Assembly: GCA_023383015.1 (NCBI GenBank)
Contig: JAHDXW010000005.1
Location: 46,849 to 110,848 of the forward strand
Origin: Paracoccaceae bacterium
GTDB taxonomy: Bacteria > Pseudomonadota > Alphaproteobacteria > Rhodobacterales > Rhodobacteraceae
DNA length: 64,000 bases
Reading direction: 5' to 3'
Below the pieces are notes generated by a model. That model worked only from the letters and a program-made list of their open reading frames with translations, searched no databases and was not told the origin of the DNA. A program made the position numbers and the translations under genes. This document shows, one piece after another, positions 25,337 to 33,676 of the stretch (the stretch's first letter is position 1; the number at the start of each line of letters is the position of its first letter).

Positions 25337-26479
25337 TCACAGCAGGCCGCGGCCGGCGAGGTTGGTCATCAGCGCGCCGGTGCCGAAGGTCCACTCCGGG
25401 GCCTCGGTGGACAGGCGCACGGTGTTGGCAAGCCTGCCGAGGCCCGGCGCGGTGATCTCGACCACATCGCCGGCGTGATGAGTGAAGCCCTGTCCGGGCG
25501 CGTCGCGGTCCTGGACCGGGGCGAACATTGTCCCGAGAAAGAGCATGAACCCGTCGGGATACTGGTGGTGGCGGCCGCAGGTCTGGGCAACGAGGTCGGC
25601 GGGGTCGCGGCTGATCTCGGTCAGCGACGAGCGCCCCTCGAGGCGGAAGCCGTCATCACCGGTGACCGTCATCGCCAGCTCCAGCCTGCGGATGTGGTCG
25701 AGCGTGAAGTCCGCGTCGACGAGCCGGATGACGGGGCCGATGCTGGCCGAGGCGTTGTTGTCCTTGGCCTTGCCGAGCAGGAGCGCCGAGCGCCCCTCGA
25801 CGTCGCGCAGGTTGACGTCGTTGCCGAGGGCCGCGCCGAGTATGCGGCCCCGCCCGTCGCAGGAGAGCACCACCTCCGGCTCGGGGTTGTTCCAGCGGCT
25901 GACCGGATGCAGCCCGACCGCGGCGCCATGGCCGACGGCCGCCATCGGCTGGGCCTTGGTGAAGACCTCGGCATCGGCGCCGATGCCGACCTCGAGATAC
26001 TGGCTCCACAATCCCTCGCCCTGGAGGAAGCCCCTGACCTCGGCCGCCTTCGGCGACCCCGGCACGAGGTCGCGCAGGCTGTCGCCGATGATCGCTGCGA
26101 TGTGGGCGCGGATCGCTGCGGCCCGGGAAGGGTCGCCGCCCGCGCGCTCCTCGATCACCCGCTCGATCATCGAGCGGGCGAAGGTGACGCCGCAGGCCTT
26201 GACCGCCTGAAGGTCGCAGGGGGCGAGCAGGCGGAAGCCGTCCGCACCCGCGGCCTCGGTGCTGGCGGCGAGCAACCCCTCGGCGGTGCCGAGATCGCTG
26301 CCCGGGGCGGCGGCGACGTGGGCGGCGGGGTCGGACAGCGCGAGGATGGCGCTGACCGTCGCCGCCCCGCGGGCGGTGATGTCGACCACACGGCCGCCGC
26401 GGAGGGTGACGACCGCAGGGCCGATGCCGGGGCGCCAGACGCGGCCGAGGACGGTTCCGGAAGGAAAGGGGGAGGGCAT
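25337..26479 (-). CDS. Fumarylacetoacetate hydrolase family protein
   Basis: 380-aa soluble hydrolase of the FAH superfamily, which cleaves C-C bonds in 2,4-diketo acids or catalyses related decarboxylation/hydration. The metal site is visible in SRWNNPEPEVVLSCD (Glu-x-Glu) with a downstream GNDVNLRD Asp and the KAKDNNASASIGP loop. The C terminus WTFGTGALMTNLAGRGLL is typical of a FAH subgroup next to dehydratase genes. ATG 26479 is preserved over a longer frame because the upstream stretch is Arg/Pro-rich non-protein-like sequence; GAGAGGAA lies about 9 nt away. It is first after a 140-bp gap from the MaoC gene upstream. Substrate unknown. Confidence 0.85.
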   Translation of the reverse strand: MPSPFPSGTVLGRVWRPGIGPAVVTLRGGRVVDITARGAATVSAILALSDPAAHVAAAPGSDLGTAEGLLAASTEAAGADGFRLLAPCDLQAVKACGVTFARSMIERVIEERAGGDPSRAAAIRAHIAAIIGDSLRDLVPGSPKAAEVRGFLQGEGLWSQYLEVGIGADAEVFTKAQPMAAVGHGAAVGLHPVSRWNNPEPEVVLSCDGRGRILGAALGNDVNLRDVEGRSALLLGKAKDNNASASIGPVIRLVDADFTLDHIRRLELAMTVTGDDGFRLEGRSSLTEISRDPADLVAQTCGRHHQYPDGFMLFLGTMFAPVQDRDAPGQGFTHHAGDVVEITAPGLGRLANTVRLSTEAPEWTFGTGALMTNLAGRGLL

Positions 26480-26619
26480 CGGGGCGGTTCCTCTCGGTTG
26501 CGGACCGCGCCCAGCCTTTCCCCGCCGCCGGGCGCCGCGCAACCCCGATGCGCGCCGGTCCCCGGCGCGGGCAGGGCGGACCGCCGTCCGCCCCCGCCCG
26601 GCCCCGGCGGAAGGGGCCG

Positions 26620-27144
26620 TCAGACGTAGCCGGCGGCGCGGTGCGGGCCCCCGGCCGAGCGGTAGACGAGCAGCGTGCGCTCGTAGCGGCAGACCTCGCC
26701 GCCGCCGCGGCAGATTCCGCGGGTCCGGACGGTGAGGATTCCCTGATCGGGGCGCGAACGCGAATCGCGCTTGGCGAGGATCTCGGATTCGGCGAAAACT
26801 GTGTCGCCGTCGCGTACCGGGTTGGCGAAGGTGACGTCCCGCCAGGCGAGATTGGCCACCACCCGGCCGAAGGCCCGCGTCGTGGCCGCCGCGAAGGCGC
26901 CGACGACCCAGGCCGGCGAGAGCGCCGCCGCCCCGCCGCCGGCGATCTCGGCAAAGGCACGGTCGACCAGCACCGGCGCGTGGTCGCCGGCGAGTGCGGC
27001 GCGGTAGCGGGCCTCGGCCCAGGAGAAGGTGAAGCCCGGCCGGTGCTCGATGATCATCCCGGGGGCGAAATCGTCAAACTCGATTCCGAGCGTCTCGACA
27101 TATTCGTCCGGGCCGATGGCGACGTGCGAGGGAAAGCGTGTCAT
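26620..27144 (-). CDS. MaoC family acyl-CoA hydratase (single hotdog), copy 1
   Basis: 174 aa, a single hotdog fold of the MaoC (R)-hydratase type: GIEFDDFAPGMIIEHRPGFTF near the N terminus, WRDVTFANPVRDGDTVFAESEILAKRDS in the second half. It likely hydrates a 2-enoyl-CoA. A second, related MaoC gene lies 18 bp upstream (27163-27678), and the two could form a heteromer equivalent to double-hotdog mesaconyl-CoA hydratases. ATG 27144 is preferred over the GTG three bases earlier because AGAGGC is then 7 nt away. Confidence 0.82.
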   Translation of the reverse strand: MTRFPSHVAIGPDEYVETLGIEFDDFAPGMIIEHRPGFTFSWAEARYRAALAGDHAPVLVDRAFAEIAGGGAAALSPAWVVGAFAAATTRAFGRVVANLAWRDVTFANPVRDGDTVFAESEILAKRDSRSRPDQGILTVRTRGICRGGGEVCRYERTLLVYRSAGGPHRAAGYV

Positions 27145-27162
27145 CACGGTGCCTCTTTGCGG

Positions 27163-27678
27163 TCAGTAGCCGAGGGCAGCGAACGGGCCGCACCCCCGCC
27201 GCCAGACCGATTGCGTGTAGCTCACCACCGCCACCTCGCCGCCGCCGGCGCGGGTGACCGTCGATTCGCAGTCGAGGATGCCGCAGCCGCTGTCCTCGGG
27301 GTCGGGCCGCATGGCCAGGATTCGCGTGCGCGAATAGAGGGTGTCGCCCCCGAACACCGGTCCGGTCAGGCGGATGTCGGAGAAGCCGAGGATGCGGCGG
27401 CGGCGGCCGAAGGTCTTCCAGCCCATGCCGACGGCGCGCTGCAGCGTCAGCGTGCTGACCACGAGCGGCCGGCCGAACTCGGTGGCGCCGGCGTAGTTGG
27501 CATCGTAGTGGAGCGCGGCCTGGTTCAGCGTTGCCAGTGCCTCGTTGGCGTTCTCGTCCTGGGTCACGGTGATGCCGGGGCGGTGGTGGAAGACCTGCCC
27601 GGGGCTGAAGGACTCGAACTCCAGCCCGACCGATTCGCGCAGGTGACCGTCGGGCGTGGGATTAAAGGCTGCAAACAT
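27163..27678 (-). CDS. MaoC family acyl-CoA hydratase (single hotdog), copy 2
   Basis: 171 aa. VGLEFESFSPGQVFHHRPGITVTQDENANEAL, LHYDANYAGATEFGRPLV and FSDIRLTGPVFGGDTLYSRT are typical of the MaoC group that includes mesaconyl-C4-CoA and itaconyl-CoA hydratases; the Asp/Asn-His pair usual for the active site can be placed near D30-N32 and H51. It starts 4 bp after the CitE-type lyase gene, whose known partner in itaconate breakdown is exactly such a hydratase (ich with ccl). GGGAGA lies 10 nt before ATG 27678. Confidence 0.83.
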   Translation of the reverse strand: MFAAFNPTPDGHLRESVGLEFESFSPGQVFHHRPGITVTQDENANEALATLNQAALHYDANYAGATEFGRPLVVSTLTLQRAVGMGWKTFGRRRRILGFSDIRLTGPVFGGDTLYSRTRILAMRPDPEDSGCGILDCESTVTRAGGGEVAVVSYTQSVWRRGCGPFAALGY

Positions 27679-27682
27679 GCGG

Positions 27683-28561
27683 TCAGGCTCTCCCTGTCTG
27701 GCCCGGGTCCGGCTGGCCGGCGTCGCGGGCATGTGCTGCGCGGGTCAGGACGCGCCGGGCCGCCTGGGCCACGGGGGCGTCGATCATCCGGCCGTCGAGG
27801 CGGGCAACGCCACCGGCAGCGGCATCCATGGCGGCCAGTAGCCGCTCGGCGCGCGCCACCGCCTCGGCATCCGGGGCGAAGACGCTGCGGATCGGTGCCA
27901 CCTGCGCGGGATGGATGGCGAGCTTGCCGGTGAAGCCGAGTGCGCGCACCCGCGCGGTCTCGGCCCGCAGCCCGGCGGTGTCGTCGAGCGCGAGCCAGGG
28001 CACGTCGAACGCCCCGCGCCGGGCCGCCGCGGCGGCCGCGACGACTGCGGCGCGCGGGGCGAGCAGCGGCTCCCAGGCGAATTCGGCGCCGAGGTCGGCC
28101 GCCAGGTCGGCGCCGCCGAAGCCCAGCGCATCGCCCGGCGACAGCGATGCGGCAATGGCGTGGGCGGCATGCAGCCCGCGGGCTGACTCGATCACCGCAA
28201 GCAGGGGCAGGGGCGCGGGCAGGCAGGCGCGCACGATCTCGATGTCGCGGGGGGCCTCGACCTTCGCCAGCACCAGCCCGTCGGGCATGGCATCGGCGCG
28301 CGCCAGCGCTGCGAGGTCGTCGAGCGCGGGCACGGTGCCGAGCGCGTTGAGGCGCAGCAGGACCGGGGCGCCGGCCCCGCGGGCGCGCAGGTGCCCCAGG
28401 GCATGGGCGCGGGCCTCGTCCTTGCCCGCAGGCGGCACGGCATCCTCGAGGTCGATGACGATGCCTTCCCGGCAGGCCGCCCGCGCCTTGCCGAAGCGCT
28501 CGGGCCGGTGGCCCGGGACGAACAGGAGGCAACTGGCTTCGCAGAGGTCGAGCGTGCTCAT
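27683..28561 (-). CDS. CitE/HpcH family CoA-ester lyase (citramalyl-CoA lyase-like)
   Basis: 292-aa TIM-barrel lyase of the citrate lyase beta family. SCLLFVPGHRPERFGKA, GIVIDLEDAV (Mg-binding Glu/Asp), RLNALGT, LAKVEAP, AVIESARGL and the FTGKLAIHPAQVAPI block are all diagnostic. Family members cleave citramalyl-CoA, malyl-CoA or methylmalyl-CoA to acetyl-CoA/propionyl-CoA plus a 2-oxoacid. With a MaoC hydratase downstream and a CaiB/BaiF transferase in the same locus, (S)-citramalyl-CoA lyase is the best guess. Its ATG overlaps the stop of the TRAP large subunit (ATGA). Confidence 0.85.
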   Translation of the reverse strand: MSTLDLCEASCLLFVPGHRPERFGKARAACREGIVIDLEDAVPPAGKDEARAHALGHLRARGAGAPVLLRLNALGTVPALDDLAALARADAMPDGLVLAKVEAPRDIEIVRACLPAPLPLLAVIESARGLHAAHAIAASLSPGDALGFGGADLAADLGAEFAWEPLLAPRAAVVAAAAAARRGAFDVPWLALDDTAGLRAETARVRALGFTGKLAIHPAQVAPIRSVFAPDAEAVARAERLLAAMDAAAGGVARLDGRMIDAPVAQAARRVLTRAAHARDAGQPDPGQTGRA

Positions 28562-29850
28562 CGGGAGGCTCCAAGAACGAGGTCGGGCAGGCCGGTGGAC
28601 AGGCCCGGCCAGAGGATCACCGCCGCCCAGAGCAGGAGCATGGCGACGAAGAACGGCATCAGGCCTCGCTGCACCTCGGCGACCGGGGCACGCGACACCT
28701 CGGCCATGACGAAGAGGTTCAGCCCCACGGGCGGGGTCAGCATGGCAAGCTCGATCCCGATCACCATCACGATTCCGTAGTGCACCGGATCGATGCCCAG
28801 CCCGTGGACGATGGGCAGGGTCAGGGGCAGGGTGATGAGGATGATGGCATAGCCCTCGAGGACCATGCCGAGGACCAGCAAGATGCCGGCGAGGACAAAG
28901 AGGAACTACGTCGGGGTCAGGTCGAGCCCGGTGGCGAAGGCGGCGATATGCGCGGCCAGCCCGTCGCGCGTCATCCAGCCCGACAGCAGGTCAGCGCCGG
29001 CGATGATGAGCAGGATCGCGGCGGTGCGCGAGATGCCCTGCACGAGGACCTCGGGCACCTCGAGGAAAGTCAGGGTTCGGTAGACGAACAGGCTGACAAC
29101 CAGCGCCACGGCCGCCGACAGGGCCGCGGCCTCGGTCACGGTGACGAAGCCGCCGTAGATGCCGCCGAGCACGATGAGCGGCACCGCCAGCGCCGGCAGC
29201 GCCCGCAGGTTCGCCTGTCCGGCCGCCTGCCAGCCCGGGAAGGGCACCTTCCGGGCGCCCTGGACCGAGGCCATGACCATCACCACCACCGCGAACAGGC
29301 CGACCTGGATAAGCCCCGGGACGACCCCGGCGAGAAACAGCCGCGGGATCGAGGTTTCCGAGACCAGCCCGTAGACGACCATGGGCATCGATGGCGGGAT
29401 CAGGATACCGAGCGTGCCGGCCGCCGCCGTCAGCCCCAGCGCGAAGGGACGCCGGTAGCCGTGCTGCAGCATCTCGGGGACGACCATCGTGCCCATCGCC
29501 AGCACGGTGGCCACCGACGAGCCGCTGATCGCGGCGAACAGCGCGGTTGCGGCCAGCGCCGACAGCGCGATCCCCCCCGGCAGCCGGCCGATCCAGGTGC
29601 TGGCCATGTCGATCAGCGCCCGGGCGATGCCGCCGCCCTGGATGAAGCCCGCCGCGATCACGAAGAACGGCACCGCCATCAGCGTCGCCGAGTTCATGTG
29701 GTCGAGGATGTCCTGCCCGATGCCGCCGATCGAGGCGCCGTCGGCCAGCAGCAGCACGATGCCGAGCCCGGTGAGCACGATGTAGATCGGCACGCCGAGC
29801 GCGAGCAGCACCAGCAGGCCTGCAAGGCCGAGGATGGCCGCGGTGCTCAT
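28558..29850 (-). pseudogene. dctM: TRAP dicarboxylate transporter large permease DctM, interrupted by an in-frame TAG
   Basis: Reads as a full-length 430-codon DctM (12-TM ion-coupled permease) from ATG 29850, except for one TAG at 28906-28908. Upstream of it lie 314 codons with all usual landmarks (MAVPFFVIAAGFIQGGGIARAL, AALFAAISGSSVATVLAMGT, ILIPPSMPMVVYGL). Downstream, in the same frame, FLFVLAGILLVLGMVLEGYA and AMLTPPVGLNLFVM continue to a normal C terminus. No frame change is needed. TGG, TTG or CAG are one-base alternatives. It may be a true nonsense mutation, a sequencing error or readthrough. Coupled to the lyase gene by ATGA. Confidence 0.85.
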
Positions 29851-29862
29851 GGGGGCGTGCCC

Positions 29863-30369
29863 TCAGCGCTCATGGTGGCCGACCTCGTCGGTGGCGCGGC
29901 CGGTGACAAGCCGGACCGCGCGCACCATCAGGTGGAAGCCGATCAGCGCCGCGCCGACCGGCAGGCTGAGGTAGAAGACCCACAGCGGCAGCCGGAGCGA
30001 GGAGGTCGTCCGCTCGTTCCAGCGGATCGACTCCTCGACCACGATTGAGCCAGACCAGACGAGAAAGCCGGCCATGGCGATCCCGGCCAGCGTGGCCAGC
30101 ACCGACAGCGCCAGCCGCGCCCGCTGCGGCAGGAGCAGCACGAAGCTGTCGACCCGCACGTGCTCGCCGCGGCCCGCGATCCGCGCCCCGGCGATGAACG
30201 TCGCCCAGATGACGGCGAAGATCGTCACCTCGAAGGTCCAGTCGAGCCGGAGGGCCGGCAGGACATAGCGCCCGGCCATGGCGATGCAGGCCAGGACCAG
30301 CGCCACCCCGGCAAGAAGTGCGATCAGCACGGCCTCGGCGCGGTCGAGGATGGCGAGGAAACGGGACAT
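29863..30369 (-). CDS. dctQ: TRAP transporter small permease DctQ
   Basis: 168 aa with four membrane helices (about 12-34, 45-63, 85-107, 130-152). RYVLPALRLDWTFEVTIFAVIWATFIAGA and GEHVRVD-F are the classic DctQ signatures. It pairs with the large permease encoded 12 bp downstream and the receptor upstream. ATG 30369. Confidence 0.88.
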   Translation of the reverse strand: MSRFLAILDRAEAVLIALLAGVALVLACIAMAGRYVLPALRLDWTFEVTIFAVIWATFIAGARIAGRGEHVRVDSFVLLLPQRARLALSVLATLAGIAMAGFLVWSGSIVVEESIRWNERTTSSLRLPLWVFYLSLPVGAALIGFHLMVRAVRLVTGRATDEVGHHER

Positions 30370-30458
30370 CGCGGTGGTTCCGGGTGCCGGGCGCGGTCGG
30401 GCCGCGCCGCGCCGGCCCGGGCTGCCCCGGGGGCCGCGCGGCGCGCCTTGCAGGCGTG
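30370..30458 (-). other. GC-rich spacer between dctP and dctQ
   Basis: 89 bp dominated by overlapping GGCCCGG/CCGGGCC and GCGCG inverted repeats. In TRAP operons such structures after the receptor gene often reduce read-through so that receptor exceeds permease; that role is inferred, as no U tract is present. Confidence 0.35.
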
Positions 30459-31493
30459 TCAGTCGAGCTTGGCGATCTCCGACTGGGCAAGCGCGACGAC
30501 CTCGTCGGAGACGTCCAGCTCTGCCGCGATCTCGGGGGCGAGGGCCAGCAGACGGGCGTTCACGGCCGCGAGTTCGGCGGGGTCGGGGACGTGGATGACC
30601 ACGCCGTTGCCGGCGTTCTCCTCGGCAGCGGCGTTCTGGCGGCGCATCGCCTCGACCCGCTCCTCGTCGATCACGCTGTCCCAGGCGGCGGCGAAGGCTG
30701 CGCGGTGCTCCTCGCTGAGACCGTTCCAGAAGGCGGCATTGACCAGCGGCACGTAGTAGAGGACCGACACCTGGTCGATGAACACCGAGCGCACCCCGGC
30801 CTCGTGCAGCTTGCCCGAGCGCAGGGTCTCGTGGGTGGTCAGCAGCGCGTCGATCGTGCCCTGCGACAGCGCGAGCGGCACGTCGGGGAAGGGGATCGCC
30901 ACGCCCTCGGCGCCCAGCGCGCGGTAGCGGGCGATGAAGCCCGCGCCGCCGGGGACGCGGATGCGCGCGCCCTCGAAATCGGCGAAGCTGGCGATCTCCT
31001 TTCGGGCGCCGAAGGTATTGGTGAAGCCGAGCAGGAACCAGCGGCCGGGGATCTCGACGCCAAGCGTCTCCTCGATGCCCTGGGCCAGCCGCGCGCCCAG
31101 CGGACCGTCGACCAGCCCGTTCACCTGCTCGGGCGAGCGGCCCGAGAACAGCGGCAGGTCGAGGATGTTCATGTCCGAGGCGAAGGCCGCGATCGAGGAG
31201 TTGGTGGTCACCGACATCTCGATGTCGCCGCGCGCGACCGCCCGCGGCTCGTCGCGGGCGGCGTAGAGCTGCCCGGACTCGAACAGTTCGCCCACGAGTT
31301 CGCCGCCGGTGGCCTCGGCAAGGCGGTCCATGAAGCTGCGCAGCGTGATGTTGCGCACATGGTTCGGCCCGGTGTCGACCGAGATCCGGAACCGGGTCTC
31401 GGCCGATGCCGCGCCCTGCATGCCGCCGAGCGCGAGCGTTGCGGCGACCGCGACCAGCGCCGTGCGCCGCGAGAGGCCCCGATATCCCGTCAT
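30459..31493 (-). CDS. dctP: TRAP transporter solute-binding protein DctP
   Basis: 344-aa periplasmic receptor with a Tat-like leader (YRGLSRRTALVAVAATLALGGMQGAASA), cleavage before ETRF. The substrate carboxylate is usually held by the Arg in RIRVPGG, here near residue 175. LPLFSGRSPEQVN and FPDVPLALSQGTIDALLTT are family-typical. GGGAGG lies 10 nt before ATG 31493. It is the first gene of the operon dctP-dctQ-dctM-lyase-hydratases and faces the CoA-transferase gene across a 151-bp promoter region. Confidence 0.9.
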   Translation of the reverse strand: MTGYRGLSRRTALVAVAATLALGGMQGAASAETRFRISVDTGPNHVRNITLRSFMDRLAEATGGELVGELFESGQLYAARDEPRAVARGDIEMSVTTNSSIAAFASDMNILDLPLFSGRSPEQVNGLVDGPLGARLAQGIEETLGVEIPGRWFLLGFTNTFGARKEIASFADFEGARIRVPGGAGFIARYRALGAEGVAIPFPDVPLALSQGTIDALLTTHETLRSGKLHEAGVRSVFIDQVSVLYYVPLVNAAFWNGLSEEHRAAFAAAWDSVIDEERVEAMRRQNAAAEENAGNGVVIHVPDPAELAAVNARLLALAPEIAAELDVSDEVVALAQSEIAKLD

Positions 31494-31586
31494 GCCGTCA
31501 TCCTCCCTGAACTCCGGCCCCGCGGATCGCGCATCCCGCCGACCCCGGCGGCGCGGTGCGGACGACCGTCAATGAGCCGCTTGATA

Positions 31587-31606
31587 TTGTCCGGACAACA
31601 GGACAA
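31587..31606. promoter_or_regulatory. Inverted repeat operator candidate (GntR/HutC type)
   Basis: TTGTCCGGACAA (31587-31598) is a perfect 12-bp palindrome followed two bases later by a third half-site GGACAA (31601-31606). It lies between the divergent dctP and CoA-transferase genes, 47 bp before the latter's ATG. The GT-N4-AC spacing fits HutC-type GntR operators, and a HutC-type regulator is encoded just downstream at 32876. Confidence 0.6.
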
Positions 31607-31644
31607 AATCAAGCATCATCGTCTGGCATGGCGGAGCGCTTCCC

Positions 31645-32844
31645 ATGGGGCCACTCGACGGTCTGCGCGTGCTCGCGGTCGAGCAATACGGTGCCGGTCC
31701 GTTCGGCACACAGGCCCTGGCCGACCTCGGCGCGGAGGTTATCAAGATCGAGAACCCGCACGAGGGTGGCGACGTCACCCGCGGCCTCGGCCCGTACTTC
31801 GACGACAGCCTCGGCAGGGGCGCCGAAAGCCTGTTCTTCCAGGCCATCAACCGCAACAAGCGCAGCATCGCGCTCGACCTTGCCAGCGCCGAGGGGCGGG
31901 CCGTATTCCGCGACCTTGCCCGCGATGCCGACGCAATCGCCTGCAACCTGCGTGGCGACGTGCCAGGGCGGCTGGGCATCTCCCATGCCGGACTGAGCGA
32001 CGTGAACCCGCGGCTGGTGTGCGCCTTCCTGACCGCCTACGGCCGGACGGGCCCGCGCGCCGCCTGGCCGGGCTACGACTACCTGATCCAGGCCGAGACG
32101 GGCTATTTCACGCTCAACGGCGAGCCCGACGCGCCGCCGGCGCGCTTCGGCCTGTCGATCGTGGATTTCATGACCGGCTACTGCATGGCGCTCGCGCTGG
32201 TCGCCGGGGTGATGGAGGCGCGCCGCACCGGAGTCGGCCGGGATGTCGACGTCTGCCTCTATGATGTCGGGCTTGCCAACCTCAACTACCTCGCCGCCTG
32301 GAGCATGAACGCGGGCTACACGCCGCGGCGTGTCGCCCGTTCGGGGCACCCCACGCTGGTACCCTGCCAGCTGTTCCGCACCGCCGACGGCTGGATCTTC
32401 ATCATGGCGAACAAGGAGAAGTTCTTTCCGCCGCTGTGCGAAAGGCTGGGCGTGCCCGAGCTTGCGGGCGATCCGCGCTTTGCCACCTTCGCCGACCGGC
32501 TTGCGCATCGCGAGACGCTGTCGGGACTTCTGGAGCAAGCTTTCATGACCGCGCCGACCGACCACTGGCTTGCCCGGCTGGCGGGGGTGGTTCCGGTCGC
32601 GCCCGTGCTCGGCGTGCGCGAGGCGCTCGAATCGCCCTTCGCTGCCGAACGCGGCATGATCACCGAGATCACGGCCGACAGCGGGGCGGCGCTGCGTGTC
32701 GTGGGCTCGCCCTTCCGTGGCTGGGAAGGCGGCGGAGGCCGCGCCGCCCCGCCGCTGGGCCGGGACAGCGAGGCCATCCTGCAGGCTGCGGGCTATGCGC
32801 CGGACGAGATTGACAGGCTGCGCGGGCTTGGTGTCCTGATCTGA
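31645..32844 (+). CDS. CaiB/BaiF family (class III) CoA-transferase
   Basis: 399 aa. PLDGLRVLAVEQYGAGPFGTQALADLGAEVIKIE, FQAINRNKRSIALDL and YDYLIQAETGYF are family signatures, and the catalytic Asp that forms the acyl-enzyme anhydride lies in GLSIVDFMTGY (about D174). It moves CoA between carboxylic acids, most likely activating the acid imported by the divergent TRAP system for the hydratase and lyase on the other strand. GGAGC lies 9 nt before ATG 31645. The GntR gene follows after 31 bp. Confidence 0.88.
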   Translation: MGPLDGLRVLAVEQYGAGPFGTQALADLGAEVIKIENPHEGGDVTRGLGPYFDDSLGRGAESLFFQAINRNKRSIALDLASAEGRAVFRDLARDADAIACNLRGDVPGRLGISHAGLSDVNPRLVCAFLTAYGRTGPRAAWPGYDYLIQAETGYFTLNGEPDAPPARFGLSIVDFMTGYCMALALVAGVMEARRTGVGRDVDVCLYDVGLANLNYLAAWSMNAGYTPRRVARSGHPTLVPCQLFRTADGWIFIMANKEKFFPPLCERLGVPELAGDPRFATFADRLAHRETLSGLLEQAFMTAPTDHWLARLAGVVPVAPVLGVREALESPFAAERGMITEITADSGAALRVVGSPFRGWEGGGGRAAPPLGRDSEAILQAAGYAPDEIDRLRGLGVLI

Positions 32845-32875
32845 GCTGCGCAGGGAGGAAGAGCGAGGACTGCCA

Positions 32876-33610
32876 GTGACGGCCTTGGCCGGACCGATGT
32901 TCCGCCAGATCGCCGGCGCCATCGCCGCGGCGATCGCCGACGGCACGATCGCCGTCGGTGATCTGCTGCCCACCGAGCAGGAGCTCGCCCGCCGCCACGG
33001 GGTCAGCCGCCACACCGTGCGCGAGGCGCTGGCCGCGCTGCGCGCCGGCGGGCTGATCGAGAGCCGGCGCGGCGTCGGCACCTGCGTGGTCCGGCGCACC
33101 GCCGGCGGCGCCTACACCGAGGCCTATTCCTCGATCGAGGAACTGACCCGCTTCGCCAAGGGCGCGCCGGTGCAGACCGACGCGGTGGACGAGGTGACCG
33201 CGGATGCGGCGCTGGCGCAACTGGTGCGCGGGCGGGTGGGGCAGGGCTACCTGCGCATCCGCGGCGTCCGCCGGCACCAGGACGAGGCGCTGCCGGCCTG
33301 CGCCATCGAGGTCTATGTCGACGCCACCTATGCCGGCATCGCCGCCAGCCTGCCGGGACTTCGGCAGTCGATCGCCGAGACGGTCGAGGCGACCTACGGG
33401 CTGCGGATCGCGCGCATCGAGCAGGAGATATCTGCCGATGTGATCGACGAGGTCGCGGCCGCACGGCTGCAGGTCGAGCCGAGGACGCCGGCGCTGCAGA
33501 TCCGGCGGTGGTATGTCGCGGACGGCGGACGCATCTTCGAGGCCGCCTTCAGCCGCTATCCGATCGGCCGCTTCACCTACCGCAACGTGCTGTTGCGGCG
33601 CGGCGGCTGA
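32876..33610 (+). CDS. GntR family transcriptional regulator (HutC/UTRA subfamily)
   Basis: 244 aa with GTG start; GAGGAC lies 5 nt upstream. An N-terminal winged helix-turn-helix (FRQIAGAIAAAIADGTIAVG...LARRHGVSRHTVREALAAL, about 8-70) precedes a UTRA ligand-binding domain (about 90-240) typical of HutC relatives. It probably controls the adjacent CoA-transferase and the divergent TRAP/lyase operon through the TTGTCC palindrome at 31587, and would sense a pathway intermediate. No other gene on its strand follows; the VOC gene converges. Confidence 0.85.
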   Translation: MTALAGPMFRQIAGAIAAAIADGTIAVGDLLPTEQELARRHGVSRHTVREALAALRAGGLIESRRGVGTCVVRRTAGGAYTEAYSSIEELTRFAKGAPVQTDAVDEVTADAALAQLVRGRVGQGYLRIRGVRRHQDEALPACAIEVYVDATYAGIAASLPGLRQSIAETVEATYGLRIARIEQEISADVIDEVAAARLQVEPRTPALQIRRWYVADGGRIFEAAFSRYPIGRFTYRNVLLRRGG

Positions 33611-33649
33611 GGCGGGCGCGGGCGCAGGGTACGGCCGGCGCACCCGTGG

Positions 33650-33673
33650 CGGCCGCTCCGGGCGGGGCGGCCG
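33650..33673. terminator. GC-rich hairpin between convergent genes
   Basis: CGGCCGC-N10-GCGGCCG, a perfect 7-bp stem in the 66-bp gap between the GntR gene and the VOC gene. There is no T run on either side, so at best a weak bidirectional terminator. Confidence 0.3.
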
Positions 33674-33676
33674 TCA

